A stretch of DNA of 64,000 nt from Synanceia verrucosa (taxonomy: Eukaryota; Chordata; Actinopteri; Perciformes; Synanceiidae): the NCBI GenBank assembly GCA_029721515.1, contig CM056552.1:29030392-29094391 (forward strand). The letters are read 5' to 3'. The position numbers and the translations under genes are program-made. This document shows positions 10,126 to 21,341 of this stretch, piece by piece; position 1 is the stretch's first letter, and each line of letters starts with the position of its first letter. The notes below the pieces were generated by a model. The model had not been told where the DNA came from. It did not search any database and worked only from the letters and a program-made list of their open reading frames with translations.

Positions 10126-13100
10126 CAGTTGTGGATAAACATTAGGCTGTATTCATATTATTAGTATTATAATATGGAATTAAATTCCAATGGTTTTTAT
10201 CTCACTAAATATTCTGCTTCAGTCAATATTTGTTGGTTGTAAGCCTTTCAAAAACAACAGTTTAACTGCAGAAAATCTATTTTCTGAATCCCCCAATAAA
10301 TAACAATGGGCACAAATACAGGCAACTTTTAACTACCAGAAGTGGAGTTGGATGCGTCCGAAATGCACTGGCACCATACGCTTCAGCAGCACCCTGTTTG
10401 CCCAGCTGACATGGAATGGCCAATGTTAAAATTTTGCTGCACTTTAAGGACCACGTGTCCATGCTGGCGCTAGCCGAAGATGAGTCACTGTTTATTGTTG
10501 ACACTGAAAAGAAAAGTTTAGAAAACATTAGGTTCAGTAGCTCTTCTGGAGCTTTTAATTATATCACATGGTCCTCATCAGACGATAGGACCAGAAAAAT
10601 CAATGAACTGTGAACCTCAATTATTACTTTAATTATAGATTAATGCTTAAATGATGAGCGTGTGTCAACAATAATTTATTCGGTTACAATTGATTGTGAA
10701 TTGTAAAATCCTTTAGATTACTCATAAATTTCCTGTCAATTGGTTAATTTACTTATTATTAATTTCAGCACTAATCAATATTGAACATAATCATTAGGAG
10801 CCCTGTGGATGCAGTACCTCTGTTTTAAAGGTGTGTGTGTGTGTCTCAGGCAGATTGAATGGGATCCTCTGCTGGTCTCCTCCCCTGAGACCAGCAGACA
10901 AACAGCTCCAGTGTGCTGCTCCATTCAGCTGCTCTCTCTGCTCTATCTCCACTCTGTCTCTGTGATGTACAGTTTAGCCCTGGGCTCTGCACACTGAGAT
11001 GCTGCTTTATTGAAGTATTTACCAGGCCAAGGTAAACAAGAAGAGCATGCAGCGCCTTCAGCCTTCCTTCTTTCTTACATGTTTCTCTCTTTCTTTCCAC
11101 TCATGCTTCGCTTTCTTCTGGTTCGTGACCTGCAGTGGTTAAGAACATCTCTTCCTCTTTGCCTCCCTCCGTTCTTGCTCCTCTCTCTCTTTCTCAGAAC
11201 AAAGACACTGAGGCAAATTTCATTTCTTTTCTCTTGCTCTTCATCTCTCCCCTGTATTTGTTCTTCATCTTTCCATCTCTTTACATGTTCTCCTTTTAAC
11301 ATCCCTCCCTCCCTTATTCATATTTCCACTGTCCAACATTAAGCTCATTTTAACTTTCCCTTTCTTTGTATCTTTGTTATTTTTGTGGGCCCTATGGACA
11401 AGGGAAATTGGGGTATATTTCCATTTTTCCACCTCTTTCCCACCCTCTATCCTTCACTCTCTCCATCTGTCCTAAAACACACATGTAGCCCCAGGCTGTC
11501 TCTATCAGCGATAGTAAACAGGCTGCTAAAAGTACTTTAATAATGCAGCAGACATGCTGCAACAAGCTTACAGTCTGACTGAATGTGTTATATACGATAT
11601 TACTCAGATACCCTGCTGACCTAAAGCTTTAGGATCATTTTCATTTCCACTCTATGGATTCAGGAAACAGCCTCTGTCTCCATTATACTTGCTGCTAATG
11701 ATATGAGAGTCAATGTTAAGCTGATGCTGCAGCCATAGCAGCACTAACAGTAATTGTATTATGGCCCTGGAATTAAAGATCCTGTTTTTGTCTTCTGCAT
11801 AGACAATGTTAGCTTCAACGTGTTAGCTTCAACATGTTAGCGCATTTAATGGTTAGATGGCCATAAATTTTAAATCTGTTCGACATGAGCAACCATGTTG
11901 GATTTGGATAAAGTGAGATTTCTACAGCCAAATGCACAGGTCATAAAATGGAAAAATGGAAACTGACGCCCAGTGGATTTGGACCGTAAATCTGCATTCT
12001 GTTCACTGCAAATAAAGTAGCTGAGGTTAAAAAAACTAGAGGTATTACATGGACAGTAGAAATCATCCAAGTCAGACTGCTATTACAGTGTATGGTTATG
12101 GTAAAATAATTTAAATGGAACAATTTCAAATAGCAGATCTTTTGAAATTCAGACATTGCATTTCTTCCATTCATCTTAAATCTTGTTTTCTGAAAGTGGT
12201 CATGCATTGGATTAACCCTCATTATCCACACAAACCCTAAATCCTATATGCCATCTGGTATTTTTTGATACAAAGTGGGAACTAACTTCGTGCTCCGCTT
12301 CCACCTGAGTGTTTGTGAAAGGCAGACCAACCACCGTAGAATACAACAGGGACAGATGCTAACATCTGCTGTTAATTATTCATTGACTTAACATCAATGT
12401 GCAGATTGCCTGATGGGATCAAACACGCACTGTAACACCTTCTGTCTTCCAAACATTGGCATTCATGGAGTTGTTACAGCGTGGCGGCTCATCGCTCAGT
12501 GGATCCATAACAAGCTGTGTGTCAGACTGCTCATCGCTGCTCGTTCATTCACAACAAAAAGATGACTTTTTCCAATAGTAACAGAGGATGACACATAACG
12601 AAGTTGAAAAAGACAACAAAAAGTATGCTAAACAATAACGAAAAGCTTTGGAAGGTAACAACACTTGTTTCAAGCTGGAAATGTTAATGTTGATTTTAAA
12701 AATTATCTGAACTGAACTCTTTCCCAATGACAGTGGCTAGCAGTGCTAGCTCCCTATATCTAGCAAGAAAGATGTACAGTCGGCAACACTGACAGTCTGA
12801 CAAACCTCTCTCGAAAGCCACTGCCCTTAACGTTAGCATTATGAAGCTAAGGGTAATAATCATATGGGCTGAATTAAATGATTGGACAGGCGTACTACAA
12901 CTACCCGATTTTAGTTGAGTACTGTAAAAATAATTTCAACTAATATAACATTACCAACTCTAGCCTTAAAGCTTACTGTACATTCACTCTGACCCACTAA
13001 TTTAAAATGAATTTCTATAACAGACCATTTAAAATACTTGTCAAATCACACTTTTTATGAAGATTATAAGGCTGTGAGAGGACACCTTCTTTGAAAATAT

Positions 13101-14344
13101 TCTCCTCCAGTGGGATAGTTAATAACTGATCTTTTTAAATGAACCATCTTCAAGAATTCCCTTTCAACAAATGTGAATGTGGATGTTATTGAGGATCATA
13201 AACTCCATATTATTTACCAGCCAATTAGTATGACTGCTCAAGCTTTAAGCAGAACAGAAGTAGTGCCTTCTTAAATTCACTTTCATTAGCAGGACTGTGT
13301 TTTAACAGTTTTGCATTTCAATGAGGGTTTGAGCTGCTGGCTTCTTTCTCGAACTTAACGCTTGGTTTGAGAGTTGAAAGGATTATTGGCCCCGGAGAAC
13401 GTGGTGATATTTCTCTCTGTGCCTCGGACCTGTTCTGTCTTTGACTCTCTTTCTGCATTCATTTTATGATCAGCTTGTTAATAACCTGACTGTATATTTG
13501 CACTTAAATAAGGTGAAGGTGTTTGCTATTTTTCTATCCATCGCTCTCCCACATTTTAACCCATTTATTTAAAAAAACATGAATTCATCCATGGCAACTG
13601 TAATTATTTTGAACTTGTCTTCAGCTCTGCACCAGGTTATTGTAACTTTCATGTTTTTGTAATTCGACAAACCCCTCGGCTCTTACTTTCATTCCCTTCT
13701 CTCTGTATGGTGATGAAGGACATGCTCCTAAGGGAAACATTATTTCCTCTCTTTAAGTGTATTTCTGCTCTCCATCCGTTCATCCTCTCATCACAGCCTT
13801 AAATTTTGCAGCCGTATTGAAGTAACAGTCTGTTTGGTGGTTTGCATTTCAATAAGGCTAACCTCAGCTTTTATTCACGCTCTTTCTTTGTCTCTTTTCT
13901 CTCACTCTCTGCCTCTTGGTGCACTGATCAAAGACCTATCTCCCAGGGATAAATTTGTCATATTGAATTTTCTCCACTACCTTGCCCATTGGTGGAGGCT
14001 TTCATCCAAAGAGACTCACAGTTCCATGAGGATCATATGGGCAGGGCCACTGAGGAGTACAACCACTTCCTCTGGCAGTATTAGTGCCTTGCTCTACGGT
14101 GCTGTAATCAGACACCCTTATTAGATTAGTGAGCATCAGTTACATGCACCAGCTGGAACACAATACAAGGTTTTACATGGGAAAAAAGTGTGTCTAAGTG
14201 TTTTTGGACCTGTTCTAATCTGTTGAGCTGTATGTCAACAGGAATGGAAAGACTATTTTTCATCTGCAGTCCCTGGTCTATTCTTTGACATGGTGTAGCT
14301 GTCCGTCAGTGTTGTGTTCCTCCTTATCTCCATTTACTAACTAA
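10126..14344. other. 4.2 kb without recognised genes or repeats
   Basis: No domain, SINE, LINE or transposon end was recognised. There is a short (GT)n at 10830-10845 and a pyrimidine-rich stretch (CTTTCTC, CCTCCCTC) at 11060-11340 whose open frames are compositional. Region 13230-14140 is moderately T-rich with no long frame. Confidence 0.5.
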
Positions 14345-14349
14345 CATTG

Positions 14350-14565
14350 TGTTGTGTTCACTGAAATGAATGTTATACTTAATACCACTAGAGGGTGCTG
14401 TGAGTAATGCAATAGAAGGAATTAGACAGGAAGTAGAGGTAGATAGTTAGATAGGATAGACATGTTCAGCGTATGCATGTGAATGGAGAATGTGCCATGC
14501 TCTCTTCATCAAAGATCCATAACCATCCTACTGCTTTTTCAATTCCTGGACATCCCCAGTCTACA
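14350..14565 (+). repeat. 5' LTR of the Gypsy element
   Basis: 216 bases beginning TGTTGTGTTCACTG and ending CCAGTCTACA, matching the 3' LTR with seven substitutions and no gaps. Preceded by target duplication CATTG. It would carry the element's promoter; no clear TATA box is visible. Confidence 0.95.
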
Positions 14566-14568
14566 AAT

Positions 14569-14579
14569 TGGCAACGAGG
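14569..14579 (+). other. Primer-binding site of the Gypsy element
   Basis: TGGCAACGAGG begins three bases after the LTR ends. The TGG start fits the CCA end of a tRNA primer; I could not assign the tRNA. Similar ATTGGCGACGAGG sites are known next to LTRs of fish Gypsy elements. Confidence 0.6.
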
Positions 14580-14606
14580 CAACCCAGCGAGCTATATTAA
14601 CCGCAG

Positions 14607-15182
14607 ATGGCACTGAATACACCATTTTCAGACTTTTTTCTGCCATGCCCAGGAGAACCACTAATTCCCTTCAAGATATGGGTGAGGATGTTTGACAATT
14701 ATCTTGTAGTCATCAATGCAAATGGAATTGCCTGGCCAGAGCCAAGGAAAATAGCATTATTATTACATTGTTTGGGCACAGAAGGGCAAAGAATTTTCAA
14801 TACATTGCCGGATTCAGGAGATACCTTAGCATCTGCTATTACTGCATTAGAGAAGCATTTCAATCCTGCATTAAATGTGGTTGCAGAGCGTCATGCTTTC
14901 AGAAAAAGAGTTCAAGGAGCTCAGGAAACAATATTGCAATATCTTGCTACATTGCGGCAACTTGCTGCAACATGTGAATTTGGTGAAAATTGTGATGACA
15001 TGATTCGAGATCAGCTAGTTGAACATGTGGCTAATCCTCACATCAGAGAGAGGCTATTGTTGAAAGATAAGCTGCCCCTAACTACTGCTATTACTGAAGC
15101 CACTCAAGTTGAGGCAGCAACTGAGCAAGCCAAAGCTATGGCAGGTGACAAGCCCTTACCAGTACAAGTGGTGCAGACATAA
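14607..15182 (+). pseudogene. Gypsy gag (capsid part), ends at a premature stop
   Basis: A 191-codon frame starting 41 bases after the LTR. It encodes a Ty3/Gypsy capsid-like protein that would form the particle shell. A Trp-containing stretch (FKIWVRMFDNYL) near residues 22-33, LLLHCLGTEGQRIFNTL near 51-67 and CDDMIRDQL near 129-137 are typical of these gag proteins. There is no zinc knuckle before the stop at 15180-15182. Reading on in the same frame still gives gag-like basic sequence (FRRKPP), so this TAA looks like a later mutation, and the knuckles found downstream in another frame probably belonged to the same polyprotein. The start was chosen as the first ATG with capsid similarity; an overlapping frame at 14483-14695 is a shadow. 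Confidence 0.85.
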
Positions 15183-15199
15183 AGTGGTGCATTCAGAAG

Positions 15200-17349
15200 A
15201 AAGCCACCATAAGAGGGCACCAGTAGACTGTCACGTCAAGGTCAAACTGCAAGACCCGGCTTCAAAACCAGCTTCATTACCCTCTGCACATACCTGCTTT
15301 CGATGTGGTTCAGACAAGCACCTTGCCAATGCCCGAGAATGTCAAGCAGTAAAGGCAACATGCAAAAGTTGTGGAAAAAGAGGACATTTTGCCCGAGTCT
15401 GCCAGTCCACACAGTCTCATTCAGTATTGCAAGTGGAAGGAAAAGATACCCCAAATAAAATACAGTGCACCGTTGATATTCAGTCAGGCCAGACCATGAA
15501 GACAGTGGAATTGACTGTGGATACTGGCGCATCGGTTTCAGTTTTACCTAAATGCATCTATGAAGAATACTTCAATGACACTCCTCTCCAACAGTCTGCT
15601 GTTCGTCTGGTGACATATTCCCGAACACCTATCAGTGTGTTAGGCTGCTTGCAAGCAACAGTTCATATGGATGGAATTCAAGGCCCTGCCAACTTCTACG
15701 TCGTGAACTCAGGGACCGCACTGATGGGCAGAGATTTAATATCTACTCTCCGCTTGAGCATTGAAGGCAATACTGTATATGCACCAGCCAAGTCAGTCTC
15801 GCCTCTGCCACCTACAGCTTCAGTGAAGTATGTGACTACAACGTCACACTCAACACCTATAGGATGTGAGACAGGCTTCATGCATCAGGTGAAGGTGTCG
15901 CCAACTGCTGTGCCAGTGCATCAAAAGCTCAGACGCCTTCCTTTTTCAGTGAGATCAGCTGTGTCCGAGGAGTTGAATCGCCTCCTCTCTGCAGGTGTGA
16001 TAGAGCGCATCGACCCTTCCCCTTGGGTCTCGCCAATAGTGGTCATACAGAAGAAGACAGGTAGAATTAGAATGTGTGCAGACCTTCGTGAGCCCAACAA
16101 GGCGATCATCATCGACAGCCACCCACTTCCTCACATGGAGGAATTGCTCACTACGCTGACCGGAGCTACAGTGTTTCCGACGATAGACCTGGAAAGTGCA
16201 TATCACCAACTAACCCTCCATCCAGAGTCACGTGATTTAACAGCCTTCATCTCACATGAAGGGCTTTTCAGATTCTGCAGAGTACCCTATGGCCTTGCAT
16301 CAGCACCAGCTGCATTTCAAAAGCTGATGGCAACAGTTCTGAGAGGCGTGCCAAATGTACAGTACTACTTGGATGACATCATCTGCTATGGCCGCACAGC
16401 ACAATCTCATGACACTGCTCTTGAGACTGTATTGCAACGTCTTAAGGAGGCCGGCTAACGACTGAACGAGAAGAAATGTCACTTTCGCCAATCCAGCCTG
16501 AGGTTCTTAGGTCACCTGGTGACTGCTGATGGTATTAAACCCGACACAGAGCATCTGCAAGCGATTACACAGGCACCTCCGCCAAAGGATGCTGCCACTC
16601 TACGCTCCTTTCTGGGTATGCTGTCATGGTACCGGAAATTCATCCCAAACTATGCCACAGTGGTGGAGCCACTCCGTGCCTGCTTACGCCAAGACGCAAT
16701 GTTTGAATGGAATACTGAAGCTCAAGAGTGCTTCCTCAGAGTGAAACAGCTGCTCATTGACAGCTCTGCGCTTGCCTTATTCAACCCAGACTACCCTGCA
16801 ATCATTTGAACTGACGCATCAGCTTACGGCCTGGGAGCTGTGTTCACACAACTACATCCAGACCATACGGAGCGCACAGTAGCGTTCGCGTCAAGAACCC
16901 TGACACCAACTGAGAGGAAATATTCTACAGTTGAGAAAGAGGCTCTCGAGTGTGTCTGGGTGGCAGAGAAGTGGAGGACCTACCTCTGAGGTCGGAGGTT
17001 CACGCTTCAAACGGATCATCAGGCCCTGACAACCCTCCTCTCTACAAAAGGAGCTGACCGTGCAGGAATGTGTGTCGCACGCTGGTCTGCTCGTCTTCTC
17101 TGCTTCACGTATGATGTTGAATACCGTGCCGGATCACTCAACCATACAGTGGATTATCTCTCACGCTTACCACTGCCTACTGCCTCTCCTCTCACTGGAG
17201 ACATGGAACCAGAGTTGGTAGCCTTGTTGTCCATGACCCCTGTCTCAGTCACTGCTGGTGAGTTTGAAGACGCTTCTTCTTCATGCTCTGAACTTGCTTC
17301 CTCGCATCAGCAAATCACCCAAAAATGGCCCTCTTCTGCAAAGCTGTGA
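15200..17349 (+). pseudogene. Gypsy nucleocapsid-protease-RT-RNase H region, broken
   Basis: One frame, offset by +1 from gag, runs from about 15.2 kb. Two zinc knuckles (first Cys at 15295 and 15361; the second is CKSCGKRGHFARVC) bind nucleic acid. VDTGAS at 15517 is the aspartic protease active site. The reverse transcriptase spans about 15.90-16.50 kb with YYLDD at 16363-16377, both catalytic Asp present. It then stops (TAA 16456). The frame continues with the RT C-terminal part, then RNase H with TDASAYGLG after a second stop (TGA 16807), EKEALE, a third stop (TGA 16987) and TDHQAL. At 17347 the frame ends and integrase continues in another frame. Function: copying element RNA into DNA. 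Catalytic motifs survive but the polyprotein cannot be made whole. Confidence 0.92.
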
Positions 17350-18545
17350 ATTCAATGCTTCAGCCATACTTCAAGATCAGGAATGAACTGAGTGTGCAGG
17401 ACAACTTGGTGTTTAGAGGATCACGCCTAGTTGCACCTGTTTCCTTGCACAGCACGCTGATTTCCCTGGCACTTGAAGGCCATCAAGGCATTGTGCGTAC
17501 AAAACAGCGACTGCAGGAGCTTTACTGGTTCCCATGTATGGACACACTGGTTCACTTCGAGATCTCTGCCTGCTCACTATGTCAGAAGATGGACAAGTCA
17601 GCAAGAGTCTGTGAAGCACCATTGCAACCTGTACCCTTACCTGACGGCCCATGGAGTAAGCTGGGAATCGACATAGTGGGACCATTTGAAACAGCAAAAT
17701 GGGACTGCAAGTTCGCAATCACCCTCACAGATTACTATTCAAAGTGGCCAGAAGTTGCTTTTGCATCAACTGTTGCAACCAAGACAGTCCTGGGATTCCT
17801 CAGAAGTGTGTTTAGTCGCTATGGCAACCCAGAATCTGTGGTCACAGATAATGGCCCGCAATTTACATCTGCTGCCTTCTCCACATTCCTCAAAGACTGG
17901 GGAATTACTCACATTCATTCATCTGTGTACCATCCTGCCTCCAACAGTGCCATAGAGAGATTTAACAGAGTCTTCAAAGCCTGCATCCAAAGTGCGAGCC
18001 TCCAGAACAAACCGTGGAAACCTGCAACAACTGACTTCCTTCAAGCATACCGTGCTACCCCTCATGCAATGACAAATGCATCACCATTTGAGCTCATGCA
18101 TGGTCGCAAGATGAGAACAAAGCTGAATGTTCTGGCTCCTCTTCCTGCGACAGCTCATGATGATGAGATTCATTCCAGAGTTTCCCTTCGTCAGTCTCGC
18201 ATGAAACGGTATTGTGATGTCAAACGGGGAGCTCGTACTCCTTCATTCCAAGAAGGGGATAGTGTATGAGTACGGAAGCCCATACATGTTCCAAAGGGAC
18301 ATCAGAAGTTCTCTACGCCGATCAAGATCAAGAGACAAGTGGGACAAAGCACCTACATCCTGGATGATGTGAAAACCTGGCATGCTTCCCATTTGGCTGC
18401 TATACCCACTGATCCACCAGAGTCTCCAGATCAGCCAAAGATGGGTCCTGACGACTCAACTGAGCCAAGGTCAAACCAACAAGCACTAGACCGTCCAACC
18501 AGAGTGCATAGGCCTCCGGACTGGCTCAAAGACTATGAGACTTGA
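17325..18545 (+). pseudogene. Gypsy integrase, frame-shifted and truncated by a stop
   Basis: Integrase inserts element DNA into host chromosomes. The 314-residue open frame to 18269 has the zinc-binding N-terminal region (LEGHQG with CSLC downstream; the first His usual in LAHEGH is Leu here), then the catalytic core with Asp at 17670 (GIDIVGPF), Asp at 17847 (VTDNGPQF) and Glu at 17955 (AIERFNR). Exactly 35 residues separate the last two, a canonical D,D-35-E. A TGA at 18267-18269 replaces a codon in the basic segment; the same frame continues to 18545 with the C-terminal region (PTRVHRPPDWLKDYE) that usually closes Gypsy pol. Entry is by frameshift from the RNase H frame near 17.34 kb. The ATG at 17325 is not a true start. 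Confidence 0.92.
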
Positions 18546-18765
18546 ATAGCTAGACAGTTAAGGTAGTCATATTTCTAGCATCTCTTAGTTGTTTCTTATA
18601 CTGTTTTATTTCAGATTATGGAAGCAGTCTAGTATTGACATAGTTACTTAAATTATTTTATTTATGGTTAAAGTTAAATTTTGATTCGGCTTTAGAGATT
18701 TAAATCTGATATTCAAAGGATTTTGATTCCATACAGTCGTGTAAGTGGAAGAATTATCTTTAAGT
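18546..18765 (+). other. 3' non-coding part of the Gypsy element
   Basis: AT-rich 220 bases between the last pol stop and the polypurine tract. No reading frame and no envelope gene. Confidence 0.7.
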
Positions 18766-18775
18766 AAAGGGGGGA
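18766..18775 (+). other. Polypurine tract of the Gypsy element
   Basis: AAAGGGGGGA lies directly before the TG of the 3' LTR, the expected site for plus-strand DNA priming. Confidence 0.9.
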
Positions 18776-18991
18776 TGTTGTGTTCACTGAAATGAATGTT
18801 ATACTTAATACCACTAGAGGGTGCTGTGAGTAATGCAATAGAAGGACTCAGACAGGAAGTAGAGGTAGATAGTTAGCTAGGATAGACATGTTCAGTGTAT
18901 GCATGTGAATGGAGAATGTGCCATGCTCTCTTCATTAAAGATCCATTACCATCCTACTGCTTCTTCAATTCCTGGACATCCCCAGTCTACA
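18776..18991 (+). repeat. 3' LTR of the Gypsy element
   Basis: 216 bases, TGTTGTGTTCACTG to CCAGTCTACA, followed by the target duplication CATTG. Seven substitutions against the 5' LTR. It holds ATTAAA (near 18935), a possible polyadenylation signal that is ATCAAA in the 5' copy. Confidence 0.95.
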
Positions 18992-18996
18992 CATTG

Positions 18997-19410
18997 TCTG
19001 CCTGTAATGAAGGATATTATCAGTACTGATTCAATGCTTTTGTATGTGGACAAGTGAAGCCAGGGTAGGGCTCTCTCTTTCTGCCTCCTCTGTCTTTCAG
19101 CTGGCTGGTAAAGGATAATTTTCTGGCAGGTTAAGTGTTTGTGGTTTCCCCTTAGAAAAGCTTTCCTTTCAGCTATTGCCACAGTGAGTTCTCTTTACTG
19201 CTGACAGAGATAGCTTGTATGCAAATTTGCACGTGTATGACAGCTTGAAAACTCTGTCAGTATGCACTGTTTTCTTTTGTGCTGTACTAGTCACCTGACC
19301 ATGAGAACAAATCAGTGTCTATTCTACTCCTCTTCTATTTCTATAGAAATGGCCTGACTTCAGCATCCTGACACTGCAGCAGTGTTTCGCGCCAATATTT
19401 TGTCTGTGTC
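18997..19410. other. No recognised feature
   Basis: Ordinary non-repetitive sequence; frames under 80 residues. Confidence 0.5.
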
Positions 19411-19910
19411 AGAATGTGTGTGTGTATGTGTGTGTGTGTGTGTGTGTGTGATAAGCCCTGGTTGACTGAATCCCATTCAGGGAAGAGGTTATCCTTCTGC
19501 TGCTGAGAGTAGACTCTGCTTTCTCCAAAACTTGAACACTTTTCCATCTGCATCACACATACACTGCTCCTTTCTCACACATACACACACACACACGCGC
19601 TTGCACAGCCTATCCTCATCTTTCTTTTCACAAATGTGTTTTCTGCGGCATTCCCTTTTTTGCTGTCCTTCTCCTGCTAAATTTGCTTAAGCTTTATACT
19701 ATTCACTCTCTCACACACACACACACACACACCAAACTCAGATGTGGTTGCGCGCACACACACACACAGAGCCTGGCAGGACTGCTGCAGCACTGGGTGC
19801 AGTGTTGGAAGCTGAAGGTGATCCTGCTATTTCACCCTCCAACAACCAACAGGGCAACGGCAGCAACCTGGACAAAGAAAGACACACACACACACACACA
19901 CACATTGCAT
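19411..19910. repeat. Cluster of TG and CA microsatellites
   Basis: (TG)n at 19417-19450 on the plus strand, then (CA)n at 19577-19597, 19711-19732, 19755-19769 and 19882-19905. The open frame 19683-20195 reads through these and is not a gene. Confidence 0.9.
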
Positions 19911-20950
19911 TACACATTGCTAGCTGACACAGTGAAAGAAATACACATTTTAATTCCTAGTAATTTACAGCTTATTTACAATAATCAATACATAGCAAAC
20001 ACTGTGACAAAATATGACTATTCATTCAACACTTTTCAAGTCCAAATTTATCATCTATGTGCAACTGTGCAGTTGAATGCATATTCCCATAATATTCCCA
20101 ATTTTAAAACTGTTCTGTCTGTTGCTGTCAGTTGTCACTTCAGCATGAAACAATGCTTCCCTCCACTCCACATAACAAACCCAATCCTGCCCTGATATAA
20201 TTTATGACTGTTCACTCCTTATTGAACTATTCTTGTTTATATTGTAAGTAACCCACTATAGCTGTTCTATTCTTTAATAGGAGTGGATGTGTGTTCAAAG
20301 TTTGAAATGTTGTAAGTTCAGGTGCCAGCCAAACAGAAACAAGTATGTTCTGTAGCCATTAATGACTACAGTCACTCCACAACTTCAGCTGTTCACTGAT
20401 TTACTGTCAAACTTTGAATAATTCTGTGAATTCTGTTTGCCATGTAAATTCATATTATATTGGAAATAAATAGAGCAAACCAGAAATAATTCATTTTTAT
20501 TAATCGTCATAATTTTTATCCTAGCTATATTAGCAGTTAGTATAATGAAATCAGTGTTCCATGTGGTACATTGGAAAAAGCTGTTCAGAGCAGCAAACAC
20601 GAACCATGAACATTATTTTCCATATGGAGTTTTGATATGTTGTTGACTGAAATAAATTCATGTTCCACTTTGATTGCAGTTGAGCAAACCTGTGTGGGTG
20701 GATTTCAGATTCCAGTTCAGGTCTCTATGGACTGGTTGATACTGCTGTCTGTTTTCAGCTGCTTTACTCCAAATGCTGCAGTCCATTGTGAGAGCCAGAC
20801 TGAGGCTTTACTGGAGCTAATCCTTGTTTTTAAAACAATTCCAGACCACATGAACAGTATCCTCTGGAGCACACACTGAAACTCAATGCAAGGTTTGAAA
20901 CCACGTTCAGTGACAACATGAAAAGCCAGTAAAATGCAAAAATATGTTCC
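19911..20950. other. No recognised feature
   Basis: AT-rich sequence without long frames or repeat signatures. Confidence 0.5.
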
Positions 20951-20963
20951 ATTAACTAAGATA

Positions 20964-21328
20964 GGGCGGCACGGTGGTGTAGTGGTTAGCACTGTCGCCT
21001 CACAGCAAGAAGGTACCAGGTTCGATTCCTGGCCCGGGGCCTTTCTGTGTGGAGTTTGCATGTTCTCCTCATGTCTGTGTGGGTTCTCTCCGGGTACTCC
21101 GGCTTCCTCCCACCATCCAAAAACATGCATGGGGATTAGGTTAATTGGCTAATTTAAATTGACCCTAGGTGTGAATGTGAGTGTGAGTGGTTGTCTGTCT
21201 CTATGTGCCCTGCGATGAGGTGGCGACTTGTCCTGGGTGTACCCTGCCTTTCACCCTAAGACAGCTGGGATAGGCTCCAACCCCCCCCGCGACCCTATGA
21301 GGATAAGCGGTAGATAATGGATGGATGG
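20964..21328 (+). mobile_element. Complete V-SINE with target duplications
   Basis: Best copy in the window. The tRNA-related head starts GGGCGGCACGGTGGTG and keeps RNA polymerase III promoter boxes: A-box-like TAGTGGTTAGC at 20980-20990 and B box GGTTCGATTCC at 21019-21029. The central conserved V domain reads TCTGTGTGGAGTTTGCATG with TCTCTCCGGGTACTCCGG. The tail ends with GATAAGCGG and ATGG repeats. Direct repeats of 13 bases with one mismatch flank it (ATTAACTAAGATA at 20951 and ATTAACTGAGATA at 21329), showing LINE-driven insertion. Confidence 0.95.
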
Positions 21329-21341
21329 ATTAACTGAGATA

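Larger units (their letters stand above)
14350..18991 (+). mobile_element. Full-length Ty3/Gypsy LTR retrotransposon (4,642 bp, non-autonomous now)
   Basis: Two 216-bp LTRs (14350-14565 and 18776-18991) start TG and end CA and enclose, in order, a primer-binding site, gag, zinc knuckles, protease, reverse transcriptase, RNase H, integrase and a polypurine tract. The order RT-RNase H-integrase defines Ty3/Gypsy (Metaviridae). A perfect 5-bp target duplication CATTG flanks it (14345-14349 and 18992-18996). By my alignment the LTRs differ at 7 of 216 sites (96.8% identical), so the insertion is not very recent. Coding damage: stops at 15180, 16456, 16807, 16987 and 18267, with frame changes near 15.21 and 17.34 kb. 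No envelope gene. The protein style is like the mag lineage, but the clade is not proven. Confidence 0.95.

Noticed and set aside
18546..18765. Envelope gene of the Gypsy element
   Set aside because: Only 220 AT-rich bases with no frame lie between pol and the polypurine tract.
19683..20195. 170-codon plus frame
   Set aside because: Its first third is (CA)n-encoded His-Thr repeats and the rest has no domain.
20964..21040. Possible tRNA gene
   Set aside because: Pol III boxes are present but no tRNA cloverleaf or anticodon stem; it is the SINE head.
20717..21130. 137-codon minus frame
   Set aside because: Half of it is the antisense of the V-SINE; the same peptide phrase appears at every SINE copy.
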